From Acidobacteria bacterium OLB17 (GTDB taxonomy: Bacteria; Acidobacteriota; Blastocatellia; Pyrinomonadales; Pyrinomonadaceae), in the NCBI GenBank assembly GCA_001567505.1, contig LLEU01000061.1:1-60159 (forward strand): a stretch of DNA of 60,159 bases, given 5' to 3'. The first letter of the stretch is position 1; each line of letters begins with the position of its first letter. Of this stretch, positions 8,363 through 16,777 are shown piece by piece. Position numbers and translations under genes: made by a program. The notes below the pieces were generated by a model. That model searched no databases, was not told the DNA's origin, and was given only the letters and a program-made list of their open reading frames with translations.

Positions 8363-9452
8363 CTTCCTTTGAGCCTTTATCGCCGTTCTGAGGCGGATTC
8401 ACGGGCGTCCGCTGAGGCCTGAGGTTGTTGCACGGGATCCCCGGCGGACAGTTCGCCGGATCGATCTGCTGCTGCACAGGTTGCTGCTGCGTGTAATTCG
8501 GATAGCCCTGATTGATCTGCGGATAGCCTCCGCGTCTCGGTTGGCCGATCGGGAAAGACTGGTTCCCGCCCGGCACATCGGCGGCCTGCGCGATCGGTAT
8601 CCTGTGTTTGAAGCCGAGCGAAGTATCCTCGAACATCGCCTCGCCGGGGGTAAGTTTTATCAGTCGGAATCGGCCGCCTGCGACATCGTTTATCCTAAGG
8701 CCGAACGGCTTACCGTCAGATCTTCCCGTATCCATAAAGTAGCCCGTGTCGTTATTGAAACGCTTACGGCCGATCATGCCGAGATACGTGTACGCGGGTT
8801 TTGGCGGCGCCTGCACGGTGAGCATGAACTGCGTCGAGTACTTCTTGCCGTCGGGCGACTGGACGATTATCTGCCGCGAGCCTTCGGTCGTGAGCAGATT
8901 TGCCGGAATGTTCGCGACAAGTTTTTGCGGGCTTACGAACTGCGTCGGGAATTCCGTCTGATTGAAGTAGATGTGCGAGGTCGGTTCGAAGCGGTCGCCT
9001 GTCACCTCAAGCCGGATCCCGTTGGTGCCGGCATAGACGGTCGGAGGATTGATCCCGACAAGTTCGTATGCGGGCGTCGGCGTAGGCGTCGGTGGCTTTG
9101 GCGTCGGCGCAACGAACGGCGTCGGGCTGTACGGCGTCGGCTTCGGCGGTTCGTAGAACGCAAATATGTTGCGTCCAGGGTCGGGCGCCGGAATATTCGC
9201 GGGCATTACGACGGGCGTCGTCGTGTCGTTAAAGGCCTGTTCGTCGGCGGTCGGAAGCGAGAACGCACCGGGAGCCGCGGGCGACGGTTTCGGCGTCGGA
9301 GTGGCCTGCGTTGAGGCGGCCGGCTTTGGCGAACTTGCGAAAATACCTCGCCCGAACGCGTAAAAGAGCGCAACGATCGCTAGCGCGCCGAGCACGATCG
9401 CGGCGATCAGCTTCTTGCGTTCATTCGGATCGTTCATTACGCGAGCTGCCAT
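8340..9452 (-). CDS. PilP/GspC-like inner-membrane protein with an IPT/TIG domain
   Basis: 370 aa. The N-terminus is cytoplasmic, then one membrane helix (about residues 14-34), then a long Pro/Thr-rich linker (about 40-130, repeated PTPKP units). Next comes an Ig-like IPT/TIG module (about 130-215: INPPTVYAGTNGIRLEVTGD...LTTEGSRQIIVQSPDG), then a small beta domain (about 225-310: YLGMIGRKRFNNDTGYFM...GLRINDVAGGRFRLIKLTPG) that resembles the PilP/GspC homology region. A Gln/Pro-rich acidic tail ends the protein. PilP and GspC link the inner-membrane platform to the outer-membrane secretin. The start overlaps the PilO stop as TAATG. The TIG insertion is unusual for PilP. Confidence 0.65.
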   Translation of the reverse strand: MAARVMNDPNERKKLIAAIVLGALAIVALFYAFGRGIFASSPKPAASTQATPTPKPSPAAPGAFSLPTADEQAFNDTTTPVVMPANIPAPDPGRNIFAFYEPPKPTPYSPTPFVAPTPKPPTPTPTPAYELVGINPPTVYAGTNGIRLEVTGDRFEPTSHIYFNQTEFPTQFVSPQKLVANIPANLLTTEGSRQIIVQSPDGKKYSTQFMLTVQAPPKPAYTYLGMIGRKRFNNDTGYFMDTGRSDGKPFGLRINDVAGGRFRLIKLTPGEAMFEDTSLGFKHRIPIAQAADVPGGNQSFPIGQPRRGGYPQINQGYPNYTQQQPVQQQIDPANCPPGIPCNNLRPQRTPVNPPQNGDKGSKEDVDDNDQ

Positions 9453-10323
9453 TACTGCGTCGCTCCTTCATTCGCCATCGGCGGTGCAAAATTCGGCCGG
9501 CGGAAATACGCGGCCATCTCGATGCGGAGCGAGACGATCTCGCCGTGCGTCTTGCCCTTTGGTTTTTGCGGTTCGGCCTGCGTGTTGGGATTCACGGCAA
9601 GCGGAAATCCGTTCTGATCGAACGCGGCCGGCGCTCCCGTATTCTGAGCAGGCGGCTTTGTCGGGTCAGCCTTCTGCTGCGTGTCCGAAGGTGCGAGCTC
9701 GATCGCGGAGATAACAACGAACTCGCCGCCGGTCTCGATATCGCGGATAAACCGGCGAAGGTCTTGATACGAACCTTCGACCGTCGTTGTCACATAGACG
9801 CCGGGAAACAGGCTGCGAAAACGCTCGCGTCCGCGTTCTTCCTGCGACTGGTTGTTCGAGGTGCCTTCCGTGATCGGTTCAAGCGGCTGGTAATCCGGCC
9901 CGTTCGTATTTACGAGGTGATAGGCGGCGATAAGCCCGTTTATCCGCTGGTACAACGCACTGCGGCCGTTGTCGGCGGCGGGCAGATAGCGGAGTTCGAA
10001 ATTATCGGCGCTGTCGAGCAGCTTTGCGACCTGGCTTTCGGTCGTAGTGATCTGGCCGTACTTGTCTGCGCTGAGATCCTTTCGGCTTCGAGGCGGTCGG
10101 CCTCCGAGCGGTTCTTTACGACCTCGTTGTTCGAAGGAGCTACAACGAACGCATACAGCGCGATCGCCGCAAACACGAAAAAGCCGCTTACGGCGACTGC
10201 CGCGATCTCGAGCGGGCCCCACATCCCGGCGTAAACCTTTCGCGGGCGGCGGGAGTAAAGCGTCGGGTCCTGCGTTGGTGCTTCAGGTGCGGCCTGTTCA
10301 ACGGGCGGTTCGATCTCAGCCAT
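9452..10323 (-). CDS. pilO: PilO-like type IV pilus assembly protein, one apparent frameshift
   Basis: Starting at ATG 10323 (overlapping the PilN stop as TAATG), a cytoplasmic tail and one membrane helix (PLEIAAVAVSGFFVFAAIAL, about residues 36-55) lead into a coiled coil NNEVVKNRSEADRLEAE. The frame then breaks at the T-run 10080-10082 (three A on the coding strand). Adding one A restores the coil (EKDLSADKYGQITTTESQVA) and the ferredoxin-like periplasmic domain GVYVTTTVEGSYQDLRRFIRD, whose last part is the hallmark of PilO/GspM. The repaired length is about 290 aa. It partners PilN in the inner-membrane alignment complex. An intrinsically disordered Pro-rich insert lies near the C-terminus. 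Confidence 0.8.
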
Positions 10324-10985
10324 TATTCACCGCCTCCCGTTGAATTCTGCGCGATGTCGGGCGAAGGTGCTGTGTAGCTGTAACCCGGCGAATAGACCAC
10401 GCGGAGCGAATATTCCGTATAGACGGAAAGGTCTGTCTTCTGCAGGTCCTGGCCGCGGAGTTCAGCAAGGAAAAGGCCAGAATTCTGCATATTCTGGATC
10501 ATCTGCTGCACGCCGGCGTAATCGCGGCTGATGACTCCGAGCTCGAGTTCGGCCCGCACCTTTGCGCCGTCCGTGTAGATATGCTGAACGGAGATCCGCG
10601 AGGCCGAGACGCTTCCGGGCAGAACGCCTTCGAGGTCGGCAAAGAGCCTTGACCAGCCGAACGCCTTGTTCGCGACGAGGCGATGAGCGGCGCTCAGGAC
10701 GGTCCGCTGTTCGGGTGTGAGCTGTTGGCGAACCTTCTCGCCCTCGCCCTTTAGTCGTGCGATCTCGGCATTCGAGGCCTCGATGCGTGCGGCGAGAACC
10801 TTATTCGTGTCGGAATTTTGCTTGAGCTTTGCAAGGCAGACGATGCCGAGCACGCCCGCGGCAAGCAGAAGCGCCGCCGCTGCCAAATACGGCAGGACGC
10901 GGTTCCGGAATGGCCGTGTGGCCAGATTAAGGTCTGAAATGCGAGACAATCTTGTACCCTTTATCGAAAACTTTCGCCCGTTCAT
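10323..10985 (-). CDS. pilN: PilN-like type IV pilus assembly protein
   Basis: The ISDLNLATRPFRNR segment just before the single membrane helix (VLPYLAAAALLLAAGVLGIV) is the signature of PilN, which binds PilM through this cytoplasmic N-terminus. A coiled coil (NKVLAARIEASNAEIARLKG) and a periplasmic ferredoxin-like domain follow (VSASRISVQHIYTD...LELGVISRDYAGVQQMIQNM). The start is uncertain: ATG 10985 gives a 220-residue protein, and a longer frame to 11063 adds basic residues without similarity. PilM is not adjacent and PilQ is absent from the window, so the rest of the machine must lie elsewhere. Confidence 0.75.
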   Translation of the reverse strand: MNGRKFSIKGTRLSRISDLNLATRPFRNRVLPYLAAAALLLAAGVLGIVCLAKLKQNSDTNKVLAARIEASNAEIARLKGEGEKVRQQLTPEQRTVLSAAHRLVANKAFGWSRLFADLEGVLPGSVSASRISVQHIYTDGAKVRAELELGVISRDYAGVQQMIQNMQNSGLFLAELRGQDLQKTDLSVYTEYSLRVVYSPGYSYTAPSPDIAQNSTGGGE

Positions 10986-11096
10986 TGTAAAGATCCTTGT
11001 CGAGGCCGGGCGAAGGTGCAGTTTAGCACGAAAAACCGGGCAATGTCTTTCACGCATCCGCACGCCAAGTTGTTGCGAAATCTTTTCTTTCGGACC

Positions 11097-12239
11097 TTAA
11101 GGCCGTTTCGTTCCCGGTTCGATCAGCAGGACATTTCGTTTTGCCTGCACGATGAGGCCGCGGCGTTTTGAGGTGACCTCGATATGCCTTTCCGCCACGC
11201 CGTGCTCTGCCGAAACGGGCATTTTCGGCACATACGTAACAACATATGAGGAATCGATCATCTGGGCGACAAGGCCGGTCTTATCCTCCATTTCGTCTAT
11301 CGACATCGGGCCGATGAACTCGCCGTTCGTATTTTCGGCAAGTTTCTCGAGCTGCTGCTCGGAGGCGATCAGGTCGGCCTCGCGGGCCTTCAGCTTCTTA
11401 AGGAACGGGCGATCGACGACGAAGGTCTTTGCTTTCGGGGCTTTGGCGACGTCGCGAGCGCCGTTCGGCAGGTCGTTGGCGATCTGGTCGGGCATTGCTT
11501 TCGGAGGCGGCGTCTTGGAAATGCCTTTTGCCCGCGGCTCGATGTCGGCGGCTTCCATTGCCGCAAAGCTCAGCACGTGTACGGTGATATTTGCCGCCCG
11601 CAGGCGATCAAAGGCGGCGGATTTCTTCTCAGCACTCACCGAACTGTCGGTCCCGTCCGTGATCAGCACAAGCTGGTTGTTGTCGCTCTCGGTCCCGGCG
11701 AACATCTTCGCGGCCATATCCAACGCGGCGACGAAGGCCGACCTGGTGCCGAAATTCGAGCTGTTGACGGCGGCGCGGCTAGCGGCGCGTTCAAGTGTCC
11801 AACCGGAAAGCAGTTCGGGTTTGTTCGCGTATGACATCACGGCGACCTTGTCCTCAGCACGCAGCGAATTGATGAGCGCAAGTGCGATCCTTCGTGTCTT
11901 GTCGAGCGTTTTTACCGAACGAAGTTCCCCGCCTGTGTCCATTATGACGAGCACATTGGCCGGAATGTACCGCACGCTTGCGGGCTGATGCAGGATGTTG
12001 TCCTCGCGGATGACGAGATCGTCGGCGGTAACGCCCTTGAAGAAGCTGCCTTTTTCGTCAAAGGCGAGCACGTTCAGCTTTATTTCCTGCGTCGAGATCT
12101 TCAGCGGTTCTTCGGGCGTAGGCGTCGGTACGGGCGTCGGCTGAACGCGGCCCGCTTGGCCGTATGCTGCGGCTGCGGCAAGCAGCATCAAAGGCAGAAG
12201 GCCGATGCGCCGGAATTTTGAATATATCTGCTGCATCAC
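11097..12239 (-). CDS. Secreted VWFA-domain protein (acidobacterial VWFA-related type)
   Basis: 380 aa, with an N-terminal signal peptide (LLPLMLLAAAAAYGQA) and a Pro/Thr-rich linker. A VWFA fold begins at about residue 90. The usual MIDAS DxSxS is replaced by MDTGGELRS, so metal binding is doubtful, although the later TDGTDSS motif is kept. An N-terminal EIKLNVLAFDEKGSFFKGVTADDLVIRED element is characteristic of the VWFA-related domain common in Acidobacteriota. It lies upstream of the PilN gene on the same strand with a gap of about 110 bases. Function unknown; a surface adhesion or pilus-linked role is a guess from its position. Confidence 0.75.
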   Translation of the reverse strand: MMQQIYSKFRRIGLLPLMLLAAAAAYGQAGRVQPTPVPTPTPEEPLKISTQEIKLNVLAFDEKGSFFKGVTADDLVIREDNILHQPASVRYIPANVLVIMDTGGELRSVKTLDKTRRIALALINSLRAEDKVAVMSYANKPELLSGWTLERAASRAAVNSSNFGTRSAFVAALDMAAKMFAGTESDNNQLVLITDGTDSSVSAEKKSAAFDRLRAANITVHVLSFAAMEAADIEPRAKGISKTPPPKAMPDQIANDLPNGARDVAKAPKAKTFVVDRPFLKKLKAREADLIASEQQLEKLAENTNGEFIGPMSIDEMEDKTGLVAQMIDSSYVVTYVPKMPVSAEHGVAERHIEVTSKRRGLIVQAKRNVLLIEPGTKRP

Positions 12240-12292
12240 AATAGCTTAAAAGAAAGTTTGATGCATGCGCCGCAGATTTCTTTGCACACGCG

Positions 12293-13363
12293 TCACAGCT
12301 CGGGATTCTCTTCCACGAAATCGATCAGATTCCCGACGTAGGAAGAGAACGGCGGGCAGGCGATGCCGTGTTTCTTTAGAAGCTCGTCGGCGACGGCCGT
12401 GTCATATTCCTGCTCGATGAAGAAATATGGCACACCGTAATGCGGAAGGCCTGTGATAACGGGCGAGATCGACGTGTTGAGGAACCATTTCGTCAGGGCG
12501 ACCGACGGCGCGAACTCGGACTTTCGGCCGGTCAGCGAATACGCGATCGCGTCAAAGATCTCGGACGTCGTGAGCGGTTCTGGATCGGCGATCGCGAGCG
12601 TCTTGCCTTCTGCATCCTCATCGGAGGAAAGTGCGGCGATCGCGTCAACAACAAAATCGACCGGCACAAGATTAAGCCTAACGCGTTTATTCCCAACATT
12701 TAGGATGCGTAGAAAGATCGGGGCCTTTCGAAGATATTGGATCAAATAGTAGATGCCGTCGTATTTTGCGGTCTCGCCGCTTTCCGAGTCGCCGACGACG
12801 ACCGACGGGCGAAAGATCGTTACGGGAAGCTTCTCCTTCAGCCTTTCGACCTCGAGTTCGGCGAGGTATTTGCTCTCTTCGTAAAAATTCTTAAAGCCGG
12901 CGGAATGTTCCAATTCGGTCTCGAGAATGCGGCCCGTGCGTTCGCCGGCGACATAGCAGGTCGATATGTAGTTGTACCGCCGCAGATTCGCGATCTCGCC
13001 GACGAGCTCATTCACGTTCCGCGTTCCTTCGACATTCACGGCAATGGCGGAGTCGCGGTCGATACCGAGGTCGTAGATCGCCGCAAAATGGAAAACGCTT
13101 GTCACTTCGCGGCGGATCGCCTCGAGGTCTTCTTCCGAGGCTCCGAGGTGCGGTTCGCGAATGTCGCCCTCGATTATCGAAAAACATTCGAGCGGCGTAG
13201 ATGTCGCCTCAGAGATCGCGGCTGCTTCTTCCATAGCCTGTTCGACGAACTGCGGCTGAACGAGCAGGAAGAACTGGACCTCGCTGCGCGCCAACTTTTC
13301 GACGAGGCGGGTCGCAAGAAAACCCGGAAAACCGGTTACAAGGATCGTTTCACGAAAAAGCAC
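12293..13363 (-). CDS. Extended SDR / thioester-reductase-like NAD(P)-dependent oxidoreductase
   Basis: 356 aa from GTG 13363. The N-terminus carries the Rossmann nucleotide-binding motif TGFPGFLATRLVE (GxxGxxA, about residues 10-22). The active-site YEESK (YxxxK) is preceded by the serine-containing ISTCYVAG strand. The layout with VVGDSESGE and the NVEGTRNV turn matches the NAD_binding_4 / male-sterility branch of extended SDRs, which reduce acyl thioesters or act on large acyl substrates. No ACP or adenylation domain is attached. It is transcribed divergently from the CBS-Hsp20-Lon operon. The substrate is unknown. Confidence 0.8.
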   Translation of the reverse strand: MLFRETILVTGFPGFLATRLVEKLARSEVQFFLLVQPQFVEQAMEEAAAISEATSTPLECFSIIEGDIREPHLGASEEDLEAIRREVTSVFHFAAIYDLGIDRDSAIAVNVEGTRNVNELVGEIANLRRYNYISTCYVAGERTGRILETELEHSAGFKNFYEESKYLAELEVERLKEKLPVTIFRPSVVVGDSESGETAKYDGIYYLIQYLRKAPIFLRILNVGNKRVRLNLVPVDFVVDAIAALSSDEDAEGKTLAIADPEPLTTSEIFDAIAYSLTGRKSEFAPSVALTKWFLNTSISPVITGLPHYGVPYFFIEQEYDTAVADELLKKHGIACPPFSSYVGNLIDFVEENPEL

Positions 13364-13435
13364 GTTCTATATTCTACCAACTCCTGCAAGATATTTGGCA
13401 GGAAAGGTGAACTTAGAAGGCCGGCGGAAAGTATC

Positions 13436-13464
13436 TTGTCTTTTTGCCGCGTTGCGAACACAAT
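13436..13464 (+). promoter_or_regulatory. Putative sigma-70-type promoter of the CBS-hsp20-lon operon
   Basis: TTGTCT (13436-13441), a 17-base spacer and CACAAT (13459-13464), followed by the strong ribosome-binding site AAGGAG at about 13471-13476 before ATG 13485. Each hexamer matches consensus at four positions, so the assignment is moderate. I see no CIRCE element or sigma-32-like box. Confidence 0.4.
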
Positions 13465-13484
13465 AGAGATAAGGAGATACGGCG

Positions 13485-13952
13485 ATGACCAATGAAGAAA
13501 GGGCTGCCTACGCGCGCAAGAAATGCCGCGAGATAATGACCTCGAACGTAAGAACGGCCGAGCGCCGCACCTCGCTCAAAGAAGCGGCGTTGCTGATGCT
13601 TAACGGCGATATGGGAGCAGTTCCCGTCGTCGAGGACGGCAAGATCGTCGGGATCGTCACGGACAGGGACATCGTCGTCCGCGGCGTTGCCGACGGCGTC
13701 GGGCCCGAGACGATGCTAGGCGACATTATGACCACCGACCTTTTTTACGATCGGGCCGGAGACTACGTTTTCGAGGCCGTCAGGCTCATGGGTGAAAGAA
13801 AAGTAAGGCGTCTTCCCGTCGTCGAAGAGGACGGAAGGCTTGCTGGCATCATCGCGATGGCGGATGTCGCACTACAAAGCGAGGACGAGCAGGCGATCGC
13901 CGAAACATTGGAAGAGATCTCGTCCGGCGCCGGGTTCTGGCAGAATAAATAG
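13485..13952 (+). CDS. CBS-pair domain protein
   Basis: 155 aa made almost entirely of two tandem CBS domains (about residues 14-70 and 78-135). The diagnostic motifs are MGAVPVVEDGKIVGIVTDRDIV and the parallel RRLPVVEEDGRLAGIIAMAD. CBS pairs (Bateman modules) bind adenosyl nucleotides such as AMP, ATP or SAM and act as sensors. It is the first gene of a same-strand group with Hsp20 (14-base gap) and Lon, suggesting nucleotide- or stress-coupled control of proteostasis. No enzyme domain is attached. Confidence 0.9.
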   Translation: MTNEERAAYARKKCREIMTSNVRTAERRTSLKEAALLMLNGDMGAVPVVEDGKIVGIVTDRDIVVRGVADGVGPETMLGDIMTTDLFYDRAGDYVFEAVRLMGERKVRRLPVVEEDGRLAGIIAMADVALQSEDEQAIAETLEEISSGAGFWQNK

Positions 13953-13966
13953 TCCCAATTTTCAAT

Positions 13967-14332
13967 ATGGCAAAGTCCATAAATCGTCATTTCCAGTTCA
14001 TTTCGGCCTCACGCAATGTTCGGTCAGGCAACCTTTGGTACCCGGCGGCTGACGTTTATCAAACAGGCGAAGGCTGGATCGTGAAGGTTGAGCTAGCCGG
14101 CGTTTCTCCTGAAGACATCGTGATCGAGGTGCACGGAAAGACGCTCTACATCTCGGGCACCAGACGCGACCGCTCGTGCGGCGTCGGTGCGAACTACCAT
14201 CAAATGGAGATCACGTATAGCAATTTTGAAAAGACCCTGAATTTCCCTGCTTCGATCGAAGGCGCGCGTGTCGAGCACAATTTCGACAACGGCCTCCTGA
14301 TGATCCACTTAAGGAAAGGTGCAAATGGCTGA
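13967..14332 (+). CDS. Small heat-shock protein, Hsp20/alpha-crystallin family
   Basis: 121 aa, an ATP-independent holdase. The alpha-crystallin domain runs from about residue 25 to 115 (WYPAADVYQTGEGWIVKVEL...VSPEDIVIEVHGKTLYISGTR...NFEKTLNFP). The conserved C-terminal strand reads FDNGLLMIHLRK in place of the usual GVLxI/V motif. The usual C-terminal IxI tail is missing, which may affect oligomer assembly. Its last eight bases overlap the start of lon, so the two are translationally coupled. Confidence 0.92.
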   Translation: MAKSINRHFQFISASRNVRSGNLWYPAADVYQTGEGWIVKVELAGVSPEDIVIEVHGKTLYISGTRRDRSCGVGANYHQMEITYSNFEKTLNFPASIEGARVEHNFDNGLLMIHLRKGANG

Positions 14333-16777
14333 TAATATCCCCGAAGGCGAGAACGAAAAACAGATCGACAACCTACCCGCGGAACTTGAGATCCCGGTCC
14401 TGCCATTGCAGAACACGACGCTCTTCCCCGAAACGGTCGTTCCGCTCGCGGTCGGCCGCGAGCGCTCGACGCGCGCCGTCGAGGCCGCTCTTGCATCAGA
14501 AGAAAAGCTCATTGCCTGCCTTACCACAAAGGCCGAGAACGTGACCGGCGATGATGCCACTCCGGCCGATCTCTATCAGATCGGCACCATCGTGAACATC
14601 AAGCGGATGATGCGCAACGAGGGCGTGATGCAGCTCATCGTGCAGGGAATGGTGCGGTTCGAGGTGATGGAGTGGATCAGCGAGCAGCCGTATATGCGCG
14701 CAAAGGTGCGCGTGCAATCGGAACTTAAGGTCGTCGATCCCGAAGAGGTCGAGGCCTTGAAGCGCAACATTCAGGGAATGATACAGCAGGCACTCGCACT
14801 GCTTCCGAACGTGCCGCCCGAGATCCGTATGGCGATCCTTTCGCAGCAGGATCCCGTTCAGCTTGCGTATTTTCTTGCTTCCGTGCTTGAGCTTGGCACG
14901 GAGACCGAGCAGAAGATGCTCGAATCAAGCACCGTTGACGGACTTCTGACGCTCACGCACGCAGCTCTTGCACGCGAACTCGAGATAATGGAGATCCGTT
15001 CGAAGATCGCGACCGAGGCTCAGCATGAGATGGATAAGTCTCAGCGGGATTACGTCCTTCGCCAGCAGATGAAGGCGATCCAGAAAGAGCTTGGCGACGA
15101 TGAGACGGGCGAAAAGGCCGAGGCCGAACAGCTCCGCGAGCGGCTCGAAAAGGCCGATCTTCCCGACGACGTCCGCAAAGAAGCGACCCGCGAGCTGAAG
15201 CGAATGGAGCAGCTTCCGCAGTCCGCGCCGGATTATCACGTAATACGGACGTATCTCGAATACGTGCTGGAATTGCCCTGGCGAAAGTCGAGCGAAGAAA
15301 AGCTCGACCTTGCCGAAGCGCAAAAGATCCTCGATGAGGACCATTTCGGGCTTGAGGACATAAAGGAGCGAATCCTCGAATCGCTTGCGGTCGTCAAACT
15401 TCGCCCGGACAGCAAGAGCCCGATCCTTCTATTCGTTGGGCCGCCGGGAGTCGGTAAGACGAGCCTCGGACGTTCGATCGCGCGTGCATTGGGACGCGAA
15501 TTCGACAGAATGAGCTTGGGCGGAATGCGCGACGAGGCGGAACTTCGCGGCCACCGACGCACGTACATCGGCGCGATGCCCGGCCGGATCGTTCAGTCGC
15601 TGCGGCGCGTCGGCGTGAACAACCCCGTACTGATGCTCGACGAGATCGACAAGCTCGGCAACGATTTTCGCGGCGATCCCGCGTCCGCACTGCTCGAGAT
15701 CCTCGATCCGGCGCAGAACAATACTTTCCGCGACAATTATATGGACCTTCCGTTCGACCTGTCGAAGGTCTTCTTTATCGCAACGGCGAACCAGCTTTCG
15801 CCGATCCCGATGCCGCTGCGCGACAGGATGGAGATCATCCAGCTTGCGGGCTACAGCGACCGCGAAAAGCTTCAGATCGCGAAGCAATACCTTATTCCTC
15901 GACAGATCAAGGAAACCGGCCTTACGCCGGAGCAGCTTGAGATCAGGGACGACGCCGTCAACCTTCTGACGATGCGTTACACGCGCGAAGCCGGCGTGCG
16001 GCAGCTTGAGCGTTCGATCGGCAATCTTGCACGGAAGGTCGCTCTCAAGGTCGCTCAGGGTTCGACCGACAAGGTCGTCATCTCGGCCGAAGAGATACGC
16101 GGCTACCTCGGCTCGCCGCGTGTTTTCCCCGAGGAGGCCCGCAAGGAACTGCCGCCCGGAGTTGCGACCGGGATGGCGTGGACGGAAATGGGCGGCGAAG
16201 TGCTTTTCATCGAGACGACGCTGCTTCCGGGCGGTGGCGGCCTTACGCTTACGGGCCAGCTCGGCGACGTTATGAAAGAAAGCGCGCAGGCGGCACGTAG
16301 CTATCTCTGGTCGCACGCGGCCGAGTTCGGCATCGACACCGAACTCATCAAGCACAACGGCATACATATACACGTTCCGGCGGGCTCGATCCCGAAGGAC
16401 GGCCCTTCGGCCGGCGTTACGATGGCGTCGGCGATGGCGTCGCTTTACACGGGCAGAAAGGTGCGCTCGGACACGGCGATGACGGGCGAGATCACACTTT
16501 CGGGACTTGTTTTTCCGGTCGGCGGCGTTAAAGAAAAAAAGTGATGGCGGCGCACCGTGCCGGCATCCGCCGCATCATCCTTCCTGACAGGAACGAACCT
16601 GATACGGACGAGATCCCGGATGACGTAAAGAAGGAGCTCGAATTCATTCCGGTCAAGTATATTTCCGAAGTGCTGAAGGCGGCGCTGGAACCGACGGGCA
16701 CGCCGCCAAAAGTGGATGAATATCGCCCGCCATCAAAGGACGAGAAGCCGCATTCCGGCGAACAGCCCTCGGCCTAG
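14325..16777 (+). CDS. lon: ATP-dependent Lon protease, with an apparent frameshift at an A7 run
   Basis: ATG 14325 follows AAGGAAAGG inside the hsp20 gene. The LAN substrate-binding domain starts at IPVLPLQNTTLFPE. A coiled coil precedes the AAA+ module with Walker A GPPGVGKTSLGRS and Walker B VLMLDEIDKLG. The Ser-Lys protease domain has the catalytic serine in KDGPSAGVTMA and the lysine in GGVKEK. Right after that lysine the frame breaks at the seven-A run 16534-16540: reading on gives GAA AAA AAG TGA, whereas the remaining about 78 codons, beginning VMAAHRAGIRRIILP, continue in the -1 frame. Removing two A restores the family pattern KEKVMAAHR; adding one gives KEKKVMAAHR. The repaired length is about 816 aa, normal for Lon. 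It degrades misfolded and regulatory proteins in the cytoplasm. Confidence 0.92.

Noticed and set aside
8481..9314. Long antisense reading frame opposite the PilP/GspC-like gene
   Set aside because: Arg-rich composition with no recognisable motif; it mirrors the codon bias of the real gene on the other strand. The same holds for antisense frames over mreB, mrdA, lon and the amidohydrolase.
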